Of a stretch of 64,000 bases of DNA, positions 25,442 to 34,654 are shown one piece after another. Made by a program: the position numbers and the translations under genes. The notes beneath the pieces were generated by a model. That model saw only the letters and a program-made list of their open reading frames with translations. It searched no databases and had not been told where the DNA came from. How positions within the stretch are numbered: position 1 is the stretch's first letter; each line of letters opens with the position of its first letter. The DNA lies in assembly GCF_000403135.1 (NCBI RefSeq), contig NZ_AQPN01000077.1, positions 1 to 64,000 of the forward strand. The letters are read 5' to 3'. The stretch is from Arcticibacter svalbardensis MN12-7 (lineage in GTDB: Bacteria; Bacteroidota; Bacteroidia; Sphingobacteriales; Sphingobacteriaceae).

Positions 25442-26220
25442 AATAACAGTTTTTGTCCTTGTTTGGTGACTTTAGCTTCATGTTTAAGAAGCCATTTTTT
25501 GCGCCATAGTCCTCCGGCATAACCAACAAGATCACCCGAACTTCCAATAACACGATGGCAAGGAATGACTATAGCTAGTTTATTCCTTGCATTTGCATTT
25601 GCTATCGCCCTGATGGCTAATGGTTGTTTCATGAGTGTTGATAGTCGGGCATAGCTGATAGGAGTTCCTGCAGGTATCTCGCAAAGATTCGTCCAAACCC
25701 GTTGTTGGAAGGGAGTGCCCTGAGGTAACATAGGAAAGTCAAAAGTTAGGCAGTCGCCCTTGAAATAGGCGTTCAACTGTGATTTACAAAGTTCTATTAC
25801 AGCATTAGTGTTTTCTGGAATTGGGTTACGATCTGTTGACGCAGCACTATTACTGTTAAAGATTTCAATTATCAGTTTATTATCTTTTCCATTGTTAATG
25901 TTTTTTGATACTGCTTGCCTGTCATCAATGGATCCTAATTCTTTTTTGGAACATTCTGTTACTCCTTTATTATCTTCAAGAGAATGAATTTCATTAGTAG
26001 CCTTTTTATGTATTGCCTTAGTATTATCCAAAATATATACATCATCCTTTTTAATTTCTTGTGCTGTTATACTGTGTTCAAATGAACCAGGGTTAGCGCT
26101 GTTTTTAAGAATTAATTCACTCTTCTCCAAAAATTTGATTTCATAAACAGCCGTTTCAGTAGCATAAATACCGATATCTCCCAGTGGACTTTTTATTGTT
26201 GATGAAAACTGTGGCTCCAT
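25438..26220 (-). CDS. Methylated-DNA--[protein]-cysteine methyltransferase with a large N-domain insertion
   Basis: 260 residues against about 165-185 for typical Ogt. The C-terminal catalytic domain is intact: active Cys221 in IPCHRVIG, followed by the Asn-hinge region and GYAGGLWRKKWLLKHE. Residues 1-31 are the normal first strands (SPLGDIGIYAT). About 105 residues (32-138) rich in Asn, Lys, Ser and Glu then interrupt the domain before ELCKSQLNAYFKG resumes. It repairs O6-alkylguanine by suicide transfer. The insert looks disordered and has codon use like a low-complexity sequence. Confidence 0.88.
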   Translation of the reverse strand: MEPQFSSTIKSPLGDIGIYATETAVYEIKFLEKSELILKNSANPGSFEHSITAQEIKKDDVYILDNTKAIHKKATNEIHSLEDNKGVTECSKKELGSIDDRQAVSKNINNGKDNKLIIEIFNSNSAASTDRNPIPENTNAVIELCKSQLNAYFKGDCLTFDFPMLPQGTPFQQRVWTNLCEIPAGTPISYARLSTLMKQPLAIRAIANANARNKLAIVIPCHRVIGSSGDLVGYAGGLWRKKWLLKHEAKVTKQGQKLLF

Positions 26221-26253
26221 ACACGAATATAAGTATTTCAGAAGGAAGAAGGT

Positions 26254-26261
26254 TATCTTTG
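26254..26261 (+). promoter_or_regulatory. -7 element of ccmB, probably leaderless
   Basis: Perfect TATCTTTG ending exactly 4 nt before the ATG at 26266. No clear -33 element. Confidence 0.5.
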
Positions 26262-26265
26262 TGTT

Positions 26266-26925
26266 ATGGATTTAATGGGACAGGTGGGGTTTCTTATCAG
26301 GAAAGAGATCGTATTGGAATGGCGTTCAAAATATGCATTGAATGGGATACTGTTATATGTAGTATCAACCATATTTGTCTGTTACCTGTCATTCAAGCAA
26401 ATTAATCCGGTAACGTGGAATGCTTTATTCTGGATCATTATGTTGTTTGCTTCGGTGAATGCTATTTCAAAGAGTTTTTCCCAAGAGAATTCAGGAAGGC
26501 AATTGTATTATTACACCATAACGAGTGCCAGGGCGGTAATTCTATCCAAAATTATTTATAATATTCTGCTGATGTTAGTGCTGTCCTTGATAGCTATCAT
26601 CTTTTATACCCTGGTTTTTAGTAACCCTATTGGTGACCCCTGGTATTATCTCTTGTCCGTCGTTATCGGCAGTATAAGTTTCGCTTCAGTTTTTACTATG
26701 ATATCAGGAATATCCTCAAAAACAGGTAACAGCAGCGCATTAATGGCCATATTGAGTTTCCCTATAATTATACCCTTGCTGATGGTATTAATTAAGTTTT
26801 CAAAGAATGCGATGGATGGATTGGATAGGAGTATGAGTTATAATGAAATGGGTGTTCTGGCTGCTATAAATATTATTATAATTACGGTGTCGTTGTTGCT
26901 TTTCCCTTTTCTTTGGAAGGACTAA
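26266..26925 (+). CDS. ccmB: Heme exporter protein B
   Basis: 219 residues, six hydrophobic segments, with the family opening LIRKEIVLEWRSKYALNGILLY. CcmB is the permease of the CcmAB(C) ABC complex of cytochrome c maturation. No ccmA, ccmC or other ccm gene is adjacent: the next gene is an L,D-transpeptidase. Partners must be elsewhere. The start at 26266 agrees with a promoter element 4 nt upstream; MGQVGF at 26275 is an alternative start. Confidence 0.9.
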   Translation: MDLMGQVGFLIRKEIVLEWRSKYALNGILLYVVSTIFVCYLSFKQINPVTWNALFWIIMLFASVNAISKSFSQENSGRQLYYYTITSARAVILSKIIYNILLMLVLSLIAIIFYTLVFSNPIGDPWYYLLSVVIGSISFASVFTMISGISSKTGNSSALMAILSFPIIIPLLMVLIKFSKNAMDGLDRSMSYNEMGVLAAINIIIITVSLLLFPFLWKD

Positions 26926-26996
26926 TAAGCGCTTTGAATTCCTTGCAGAATGTCAAACTAAGCATTGCTTTTGTGGTTACTACTAAAACACATGAT

Positions 26997-28652
26997 ATGA
27001 TGAAAATTTTCTTTATAACAAGATCAAATGTTTTTTATTTGGCTTCATTGTTATTGTTTTTCTTTTTAGCAACAGGGTGTAATAATCGTAAAACTGCTGA
27101 AAAGACTGCTCTGGATAGCGCCTATATTGTTTCCTATATGAATGCAGAACCCCAGTTTAAAGATCAAATAGGCTGGGCTAAGTCATTTTATAAAGCGAGG
27201 TCTTATCAGCTTGGCTGGTTTAAAAATAATGAATTGGTGCCTCAAGCATCTAAATTGATTCAAATTATAGATAAATCTGCTGAGGAAGGACTTGATCCTA
27301 AGGATTATCAGGTGGTAGACTTACGTGGATTGATAAACCAATTTAAGGGATCTGCAAAGAATGAGGATTTAAGAGACTCATTGGAAAAGAAAATTGATCT
27401 TGCTTTGTCTGCTACATACTTCAATTGGGCAGCCGATTATTATCGAGGTTTACTAGGCCCAAGAGAAAGCAAGAAAGCGGATTGGGATATTAAGCTGAAT
27501 AAAATGAAACTTGATCTATCCCTTAAATCAATACTAGATGAAAACAAGGATGACGATTATTATTTTAAGCCGAATCATGTTGAATATGCTAATTTAAAAA
27601 AGGCCCTTGCTAATTACCGTGAGGTACAAAGTACTGGTGGATGGCCCATAATACCTGTTGGTTCAACTGTTCAGGAAGGAAAATCTTCTGCAGTTGTTCC
27701 TCTTTTAAATAAACGGCTTGCGGGGTATTTAGTAAAGGATAGTACAATGCTGTCCAGTGACAGTACCACATTTTCAAAGAATTTAAAGTCAGCGTTAAAG
27801 CAATTTCAGAGTTTTAATGGAATTGCCGTTACTGGAAGGTTAGATAAAAAGACCATACAGATCTTGAATATTCCGGTTGAAGATCGGATTAAACAGATTA
27901 TCATCAACATGGAACGATGGAGATGGATTCCTCAAAGCTTTGAGCCTGATTATCTGATTGTTAATATACCTGAGTTCAGACTTCATGTATATGAAAAGGG
28001 GCAGGATAAGATGACCATGAAAGTGATTGTGGGCAAAGCGCTTCATTCTACGCCTATATTTAACGATAAAATGGAAGATGTTGTACTTGCGCCTTATTGG
28101 AATATTCCTCCTGGAATCCTGAAGCGTGAAGTGGCGCCTCAAGCAGCAAGGGATCCTGGTTATCTGGCATCAAAGGATATGGAAGTGGTTATTAGAGGAA
28201 GCAATACTGTAGTAGATCCCAAAAATGTAAACTGGGCTGCTGCAGGTACATCAAGCTTTAAGTACTTGGTGCGTCGTAAACCTGGTCCTCAAAATGACTT
28301 GGGTAATGTGAAATTTATCTTTCCAAATTCCATGAATATCTATCTTCATGATACTCCTGGCGATCAGCTGTTTAATCAATCAAAGCGTGACTTTAGTCAT
28401 GGCTGTGTGCGGGTAGAGCGACCAATAGATCTGGCTGTTTACCTGTTGCGGGATGTGAAAGGATGGGATAAAACCAGAATTGAGGAACAGATTAAAAAGG
28501 GTAAAGAAAGGTATGTGGCTTTAAATGAAAAGCTACCTGTTTACCTGGTTTATTTTACAGCTTCAGCTGATGCAAATGGTCGGGTACGTTTTTTTGAAGA
28601 CATATATAATCACGATAAAACATTGAAATCATTGTATTTTAGTAAGCTATAA
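26997..28652 (+). CDS. L,D-transpeptidase lipoprotein (YcbB/LdtD-like)
   Basis: 551 residues from the ATG at 26997. The longer frame from 26913 overlaps ccmB and hides the signal peptide. Lipobox LATGC follows a hydrophobic stretch. A scaffold domain (about 30-200) precedes a peptidoglycan-binding domain (LKQFQSFNGIAVTGRLD) and a YkuD catalytic domain with SHGCVRVE, Cys470. It forms 3-3 crosslinks in peptidoglycan. E. coli LdtD has the same domain order. Anchored in a membrane facing the periplasm. Confidence 0.92.
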   Translation: MMKIFFITRSNVFYLASLLLFFFLATGCNNRKTAEKTALDSAYIVSYMNAEPQFKDQIGWAKSFYKARSYQLGWFKNNELVPQASKLIQIIDKSAEEGLDPKDYQVVDLRGLINQFKGSAKNEDLRDSLEKKIDLALSATYFNWAADYYRGLLGPRESKKADWDIKLNKMKLDLSLKSILDENKDDDYYFKPNHVEYANLKKALANYREVQSTGGWPIIPVGSTVQEGKSSAVVPLLNKRLAGYLVKDSTMLSSDSTTFSKNLKSALKQFQSFNGIAVTGRLDKKTIQILNIPVEDRIKQIIINMERWRWIPQSFEPDYLIVNIPEFRLHVYEKGQDKMTMKVIVGKALHSTPIFNDKMEDVVLAPYWNIPPGILKREVAPQAARDPGYLASKDMEVVIRGSNTVVDPKNVNWAAAGTSSFKYLVRRKPGPQNDLGNVKFIFPNSMNIYLHDTPGDQLFNQSKRDFSHGCVRVERPIDLAVYLLRDVKGWDKTRIEEQIKKGKERYVALNEKLPVYLVYFTASADANGRVRFFEDIYNHDKTLKSLYFSKL

Positions 28653-28776
28653 GAAGTGTTTTTTAACATCAGCAATACATAAGGCTTTATTGCCAATGTG
28701 CTTTAGTAAAGGTACTATTAAGAATAGTAGTAGATTCGAATGATTGTGCTTTTTTAGGAATTGTTATTACTAAAGA

Positions 28777-28862
28777 GAAAGCATAACTGTCTTTTGCTAG
28801 ATAGACAATAGGGTGTTTATTAAGAATTTGGAGAGCATAATCGTCTTTTATTAGATAAACAA
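28777..28862. repeat. Two imperfect direct repeats between the L,D-transpeptidase and KAS III genes
   Basis: Units at 28777-28808 and 28831-28862 share about 26 of 32 bases at an offset of 54 (AGCATAA, GTCTTTT, TAGATA and ACAA conserved). Unit 1 can form a small TGTCT/AGACA hairpin. Unit 2 sits inside a different inverted repeat (ATAATCGT with ACGATTAT, flanked by GGAGA/TCTCC). They may be transcription-end structures for the two convergent genes. Confidence 0.5.
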
Positions 28863-28894
28863 CACGATTATTCTTTCTCCAATGTTGTTCTTTT

Positions 28895-29866
28895 TTAGAG
28901 TGTTATTAAAGTGCCTGCAAAACTAAAGCCTCCTCCAAATCCAACAAGTAAAATACGGTCGCCTTTATTTAATAATCCTTTTAAATAGGCTTGGTGCATG
29001 GCAATGGGTATTGAGGCTGAAGAGGTGTTGCCAAAGTATTCAATACTGTGTGGCATCTTTTCCAGGGGGTAATCAATCTGTCTGGCTACCGCCTCTATGA
29101 TGCGTAAATTTGCACTATGAAGAATGATGCGGTCTATTTGATCTAGTGTTGTTTTATTCTTAATCAGTAACCTGGAAATGGTATTTGAGGCAGTCTGAAC
29201 AGCCCATTTAAATACAATCCTGCCACTTTGATGACTTTTACTGTCAGCTAATATTGTCGTTTCATTGATCATGGAGGACAGGGAAGATCGATACAGGTGT
29301 TGTCCTCCACTTCCATCAGTTCCGAATATAGATTCCTTTACGTTTTCTTCTGTTGATGCATCCATGAGCGCTACTCCTGCACCATCGCCAAATAGAATGC
29401 AGGTACTCCTGTCTTTAAAATCAATTATTTTTGATAAGGTGTCTGCTCCAAACACCAGGACTTTCTTACAGGTGCCTGAACTAATCAAGCTTTTTGCTAC
29501 TATTAATCCGTAAACAAAACCTGCGCAAGCGGATGAAAGGTCTACTGCACCAGCATCAGTAATTTGGAGCTTATGTTGCAATTTGCTGGCTACACTAGGT
29601 ATGGTATGATCGGGTGTTGTGGTGGCTACGATGATGAAATCCACATCGTTTAGCGTAACGGATGGATTTTCCTTGATTAAATTGAGGGCAGCCTGAACAC
29701 ATAAATCGCTGGTAAACTCATTTGCAGAAGCAAAGCGTCTTTGAATAACTCCGGTTCTGGATTGAATCCATTCATCAGAAGTGTCCACAATGGTTTCAAA
29801 ATAGTCGTTGTGGATAATATTATCCGGAGCGTAAGAACTGAAGGAACTAATCTTTGCTTTTATCAT
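28895..29866 (-). CDS. 3-oxoacyl-ACP synthase III family protein (FabH-like)
   Basis: 323 residues. The KAS III triad is present: Cys114 in SSACAGF, His250 in IILHSAN, Asn280 in YFGNTSS. The expected GGGFSFAG glycine motif is at the C-terminus. It condenses an acyl-CoA starter with malonyl-ACP. It sits alone, without plsX or other fab genes, so it may be a second FabH with a specialised starter rather than the housekeeping copy. Monocistronic; a TACCTTTG element lies 11 nt upstream. Confidence 0.9.
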   Translation of the reverse strand: MIKAKISSFSSYAPDNIIHNDYFETIVDTSDEWIQSRTGVIQRRFASANEFTSDLCVQAALNLIKENPSVTLNDVDFIIVATTTPDHTIPSVASKLQHKLQITDAGAVDLSSACAGFVYGLIVAKSLISSGTCKKVLVFGADTLSKIIDFKDRSTCILFGDGAGVALMDASTEENVKESIFGTDGSGGQHLYRSSLSSMINETTILADSKSHQSGRIVFKWAVQTASNTISRLLIKNKTTLDQIDRIILHSANLRIIEAVARQIDYPLEKMPHSIEYFGNTSSASIPIAMHQAYLKGLLNKGDRILLVGFGGGFSFAGTLITL

Positions 29867-29877
29867 ATTTCAAAAGG

Positions 29878-29885
29878 CAAAGGTA
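29878..29885 (-). promoter_or_regulatory. -7 element of the KAS III gene
   Basis: Reads TACCTTTG on the minus strand, matching TAnnTTTG, 11 nt before the start codon. Confidence 0.45.
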
Positions 29886-30241
29886 ACTGGCAATTGTCAA
29901 AATTGGAATTATCTCAACGTTTATATTTGGTACTAGCCATTTTTAGAACCCTAATTCGCTTTATGGAGTTCTAATATGCTTTGGGAGAGATTATTAAACG
30001 CTCTTAATTTGCCTTGTTCTAGTCTTTAAATTAGATTAAATAGCATTGGTATCGGAAAGCAATCTAGCAAACCCAAAAATCCTCTATTCTTAAGTTGAAT
30101 TGAGGATTTATATTAATTGTTTGTCAGTTAGATGAATGTGGATCCTTTTATTGTGTATCTATATGTAGACAGAATTTCCCTTTCAGATTGATGCACTTTA
30201 ATTAGAGGGTTTAAACTGAGGTGCTACTTTCGGAAGATATA
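29886..30241. other. Intergenic region between the KAS III and AI-2E-family genes
   Basis: About 350 AT-rich bases. Apart from a hairpin near 30077-30105 it holds nothing recognisable. Confidence 0.4.
30074..30105 (-). terminator. Possible terminator of the AI-2E-family transporter gene
   Basis: AAATCCTC pairs with GAGGATTT across a loop of about 17 nt. On the minus strand TTTTTGGG follows. It lies about 135 nt past the stop, so it is only a candidate. Confidence 0.4.
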
Positions 30242-31393
30242 TTAAGTTGTACGACCTTCTTCGAGCACAATATCATTTCCAACTTCCAATTCATTGCGTA
30301 CATTATCCGATCTCCTGCGCAATCGCGAACTGTTCATCGGGCTTTCTTTAGGGTTTTCATCTCCCAATAAAACACCCCATGGTTTAAATATTTCTGATCG
30401 GTCAAATATTATCTTCATCACAGCAATAATTGGGAGTGAAAGAAACATGCCTGATATGCCTGCAATGGCTCCACCTGCTAGTACCCCCACAATAGTAGCC
30501 ATTGCGTTGATTTTTACCTTTGAGCCCACAATTCTGGGCATCAATATATTGTTATCTAAGAACTGAACAAAAGCAATCACACATAATACAATCAGAACCG
30601 GGGTTAGCTCCTGAGATGAAGCTAGTGTTAATACTACCCCAACCAGGTTTCCTATTAAAGCTCCTACATAAGGTATCAGATTAAGAAAGGCAAATAGTAC
30701 ACCAATTAAAAGTGCATGTTTAATCCCTAAAAGCATTAATATCCCGCCTAACAGAATGGTCATATAGGTAATCTGTATCAATAATCCAATCAAATAGCTC
30801 TTAATAATAGATTCACTTTCGCCTAATACGTCCTCTACTTTTGTATGTTGTTCTGGAGGGAACCACATGAAAATAAAGCGGAGAAGAAGGTTTTTGTAGG
30901 TAAGCATTAGAAACACATAAATGGGCAATAGGGCAATAAAGACCAGTGTGGAGGATAATGAGGTCGCCGCACCTGTTAATAATGCGCCTGCATACGTAAG
31001 TAGTTTATTGCTTTGCTCATTAATGAAAGTGAGTTGCTCGGTAGTTGAAAAGTGACTTATGGAATTAATCCACAGGCTTATAGATTTAAGATGTAAGGAA
31101 ACGTTCTTTTGTATTTGAGGAAAATCAGATACTAATCGGCCAACCTGCGAGGAGAAAAACCAACCTATTAATACCACGAGCGTGGCCATAATCAGGATGG
31201 GAAGAAAGATGGCTAGTGAATTGGGAAACCGTATTCTTCTGAAAAAACGATAAAGGGGAAGCAACACAATACTGATGAAAAATGCCATCACTAAGGGCAT
31301 CACTATGTTGTTAGCTAAAATAATAAGTGCTACAATTAAAAAGACTCCAAGTAGCTCAATTGATCTTTTAACTGTAATAGGCATTTCCTTCAT
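30242..31393 (-). CDS. AI-2E family transporter (PerM/UPF0118)
   Basis: 383 residues, about eight TM segments, with the family signature PIYVFLMLTYKNLLLRF and the conserved LLGIKHALLIGVLFAFLNLIPYVG. The C-terminal 40 residues are charged and presumably cytosolic. Family members export diverse solutes; one subgroup acts in Na+/H+ antiport and only TqsA is linked to AI-2. The substrate is therefore left open. The start MKEMPITVKRSIELLG is the usual one. Confidence 0.88.
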   Translation of the reverse strand: MKEMPITVKRSIELLGVFLIVALIILANNIVMPLVMAFFISIVLLPLYRFFRRIRFPNSLAIFLPILIMATLVVLIGWFFSSQVGRLVSDFPQIQKNVSLHLKSISLWINSISHFSTTEQLTFINEQSNKLLTYAGALLTGAATSLSSTLVFIALLPIYVFLMLTYKNLLLRFIFMWFPPEQHTKVEDVLGESESIIKSYLIGLLIQITYMTILLGGILMLLGIKHALLIGVLFAFLNLIPYVGALIGNLVGVVLTLASSQELTPVLIVLCVIAFVQFLDNNILMPRIVGSKVKINAMATIVGVLAGGAIAGISGMFLSLPIIAVMKIIFDRSEIFKPWGVLLGDENPKESPMNSSRLRRRSDNVRNELEVGNDIVLEEGRTT

Positions 31394-31762
31394 GGTTCCG
31401 ATTTATAAGCATAACACAAAATAGGTAATTAGGTTGTGATTTTCTGTATTTTTAGATTCCAGTAAAGAATTAAGACACTATAATCTGATATGTAATTAAA
31501 CTGCACTTTACATCCACCTTATACGCACCTTACTCGCACTTGCTCCGCTCGGGATCAAAGTAAGCTGCAAATTATATGCGAATTAAGTCCCTTCTTTTTA
31601 ATAGCAATGCTATTCGCTGTTCGGTTTTATATATAAGGTCAGGACTCATGATGCTTTTCTTCTCATGTTACTACCCAACCAGCAATGGAGTTTAAACTTC
31701 TGTATTTTGGGTTAAGTGATTAAATTTGGTCTTTATTGAAATCTTATTGGTATACTTAAAAC
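31394..31762. other. Divergent intergenic region
   Basis: 369 bases between the AI-2E-family gene and the MutS-like gene. The middle (about 31500-31650) is less AT-rich and contains no ORF or RNA gene that I can recognise. TATACTTA ends 4 nt before the MutS-like ATG and may be its -7 element (two mismatches). Confidence 0.35.
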
Positions 31763-33592
31763 ATGAACAAAGAGGTCGCGGCTTATTATAGTGAGATGGT
31801 GGAATTGGCACAAAAAGAGATTGCCAGATTGGATAAACGTATTAATTTTTACTCTTTTTTACGCGTCTTGGTCCTTTTAGCTGGCATACTTTTGATATGG
31901 CAAAGTGTAAAATTGGAGATCATCTGGACTGTTTATTTTTCCATTTTTTTAGGGATACTAGCGTTTGCTTATTTAGTAAATAAACAAAGTAAATTTACAG
32001 CACTGAAACAATTTAACCAGTCTTTAAAAAAAGTAAACCAAAATGAATTAGGAAGTCTGAAAGATAGAAGCACGATCTATGATGATGGTACTGAATGGAT
32101 CGATGACAATCATAACTATACCTCTGACCTTGATATCTTCGGAAAATTGTCCTTGTACAGCTTAATGAACCGCTGTGCTACCTCATTTGGTAAGTTCGAA
32201 ATGGCAGAATGGCTCAAAGACAGCACTACCAAATTTAATGTAGGGTTAAGACAAAAGGCAGCTATTGAACTGGCTGCAAAGAAGAACTGGAAGATGCACT
32301 TTCAGGCCAGCCTATTGTTTGCACATGAAGAACAAGGTAAATCTAATATCAATGGATTGTTTAATTATCTGGAATCGAGTGTTGATATGCATAAATCCTG
32401 GATAACCTACTATGTTCAATTTATTCCATATGTCTTTTATGGAGCCGCAGCTGGCGCTTACTTTTATCCGCCATTTTTATTGTTGATGTTGTTGGCCGGA
32501 CTTATGAATATAGTTCTTGTTTTAGCTTATCAAGGTAAGGTAAATCAGGCGGAGAGTATGACAGGAAAGGCAGGACAGATCTTGTCAAAGTATTCCGAGG
32601 CATTCAGCATGATAGAAGATGAAAAATGGGAATCTCCTCTCTGCATTACGTTATCAAAAACATTAAATCCTTCCGACTCTGCCCAGTATTCTTTATCGCA
32701 TCAGGTTAGAGAATTATCAGAAATCTTAGGAAAGCTGGAATACAGGCTTAATATGTTTGTTGGGCCTATTTTGGATATCAGTATGGCATGGGAGGTGAAA
32801 CAATATGTTCAGATCCAGAAATGGAGACTCAACAATAAAGAACATATTAAGAACGCATTTTATAGTGTCGGATCATTTGAATGTTTGTTGAGCATTGCCG
32901 GTTTGCATATTAATTACCCTGATTGGTGCTTTCCTGTTATTCAGGAAGATGAACACTATACACTTACGGCTCAAAATATAGGACATCCGTTAATTCAGGA
33001 GAATGTCCGGATTTTAAACGATTTTCATCTTCAGGATGAACTTAAAATAGATATCATTACTGGTTCTAATATGGCTGGTAAAAGTACATTTTTGAGAACC
33101 TTAGGAATTAATGCAGTTTTAGCTTTCTGTGGAGCACCTGTTTGCGCAAAAGAAATGCGGCTTACAAACATGAAGATCTTCACCTATATGCGAATAAAAG
33201 ATTCGTTGAATGAAAGCATCTCTACCTTCAAAGCGGAATTAAATAGGCTTCAGCTTCTTCTGGATGTATTAAACAGCGGTGAAAAAGTTTACTTCCTTAT
33301 TGATGAAATGCTAAGGGGCACTAACTCAGTTGATAAATATTTAGGTTCTAAAGCAATCATAGAACGGTTAATTGAGCAAAAATCAGTAGGCATTGTAGCC
33401 ACACATGATCTCCAGATTGCTAACCTTGAAGACGAGTATCCTGCATACATCAGAAACTTCTACTTTGACATAAAAGTAATCGATGAGGAGATGATGTTCG
33501 ACTACAAGTTAAAAAATGGAGCATGCAAAACATTTAATGCTTCCTTATTATTAAGGAAATTGGGAATTTTGGTGCATAAAGAGGAGCTATAA
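31763..33592 (+). CDS. Membrane-anchored MutS-family ATPase
   Basis: 609 residues. The C-terminal MutS ATPase domain is intact: Walker A GSNMAGKST near 434-442, Walker B FLIDEMLRGTNS, and ATHD. The N-terminal mismatch-reading domain is absent. Instead two hydrophobic segments lie at about 28-70 and two more at about 215-255, predicting a four-TM anchor. This matches a Bacteroidetes MutS-like subfamily of unknown role; it is unlikely to replace MutS in mismatch repair. It overlaps the convergent fmt by 6 nt. Confidence 0.85.
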   Translation: MNKEVAAYYSEMVELAQKEIARLDKRINFYSFLRVLVLLAGILLIWQSVKLEIIWTVYFSIFLGILAFAYLVNKQSKFTALKQFNQSLKKVNQNELGSLKDRSTIYDDGTEWIDDNHNYTSDLDIFGKLSLYSLMNRCATSFGKFEMAEWLKDSTTKFNVGLRQKAAIELAAKKNWKMHFQASLLFAHEEQGKSNINGLFNYLESSVDMHKSWITYYVQFIPYVFYGAAAGAYFYPPFLLLMLLAGLMNIVLVLAYQGKVNQAESMTGKAGQILSKYSEAFSMIEDEKWESPLCITLSKTLNPSDSAQYSLSHQVRELSEILGKLEYRLNMFVGPILDISMAWEVKQYVQIQKWRLNNKEHIKNAFYSVGSFECLLSIAGLHINYPDWCFPVIQEDEHYTLTAQNIGHPLIQENVRILNDFHLQDELKIDIITGSNMAGKSTFLRTLGINAVLAFCGAPVCAKEMRLTNMKIFTYMRIKDSLNESISTFKAELNRLQLLLDVLNSGEKVYFLIDEMLRGTNSVDKYLGSKAIIERLIEQKSVGIVATHDLQIANLEDEYPAYIRNFYFDIKVIDEEMMFDYKLKNGACKTFNASLLLRKLGILVHKEEL

Positions 33593-34516
33593 CCGATAGC
33601 CCCTTAAAAAGTCAGTGATATCTATTCTCTTTTTGCCTTCCATCTGGATGTTCTCCAATAGGATAAACCCATCTGGACAGGCAAATTTTAAGTAAGTTTT
33701 CCCATCACTTAAATGTGTTCCAGGCTGCACTTCGTGGTTTGTTAATTCATATTTAGCGGCAAATATCTTAACCGTCTTTCCATCTAATGAAGTAAAGGCG
33801 GTAGGGTAGGGACTCAGACCTCTTATCAGGTTATAAACATCTTTAACAGACTTATTCCAATCGATTGAACAGGTATCTTTGAAGATCTTTGGTGCATGTT
33901 TAGGTTCATCAGTCAACCCATTTTGGGCAATAACTTCCTGCTGTGAAATTTCATCATACTTGTTTTCTTTCACCGCTTTCACTGTCTTTACTAAAAGGTC
34001 AGCACCTACATTCATCAATACATCGTGTAATTCACCAGCTGTTTCATCTTCATGGATCTCCACACGCTGAGAGAATAGAATATTTCCGGTGTCAATTTCA
34101 TGCTGAAGGGAAAAGGTAGATACACCAGTTTGTTTTTCGCCATTGATGATAGCCCAGTTTATTGGAGCGGCTCCCCGATATTGTGGAAGTAAAGAGCCAT
34201 GGAGATTGATGGTTCCCTTTGCAGGCATATCCCAAACCACCACTGGAAGCATTCGGAAGGCCACAACAATCTGAAGATCGGCATTGAATTCTTTTAGCTC
34301 TTTCAAAAAAGCTTCATCTTTCAGTTTTAAAGGCTGTAGTACTGGTATATTGTGTTCAACAGCATAACGCTTAACAGCAGATTCCTGAAGTTTCTGGCCT
34401 CTTCCAGCTGGCTTATCTGGTGCCGTCACCACTGCCACTATGTTCTGACCATCTTTTATTAAAGCATCTAAAGATGCAACTGCAAAATCGGGCGTACCCA
34501 TAAAAATTATCTTCAT
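33587..34516 (-). CDS. fmt: Methionyl-tRNA formyltransferase
   Basis: 309 residues. The formyl-transfer domain carries Asn104, His106 and the following SLLPQYRG, with Asp142 in EIDTGNIL. A C-terminal OB-fold tRNA-binding domain spans about 205-309. It formylates Met-tRNA-fMet for initiation. It is not next to def here. Confidence 0.97.
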   Translation of the reverse strand: MKIIFMGTPDFAVASLDALIKDGQNIVAVVTAPDKPAGRGQKLQESAVKRYAVEHNIPVLQPLKLKDEAFLKELKEFNADLQIVVAFRMLPVVVWDMPAKGTINLHGSLLPQYRGAAPINWAIINGEKQTGVSTFSLQHEIDTGNILFSQRVEIHEDETAGELHDVLMNVGADLLVKTVKAVKENKYDEISQQEVIAQNGLTDEPKHAPKIFKDTCSIDWNKSVKDVYNLIRGLSPYPTAFTSLDGKTVKIFAAKYELTNHEVQPGTHLSDGKTYLKFACPDGFILLENIQMEGKKRIDITDFLRGYRL

Positions 34517-34654
34517 TACACGAATTATTATTAATTAGGCCCTTTGACATATACTAAAAGCGGAGGGATACTAAATGCAAGATTAAAGATATTCTGCTTA
34601 TATATGACTCAGAAAAATGTGCATCTTTGCTAAAATACAAAAATTATTTAAAGC

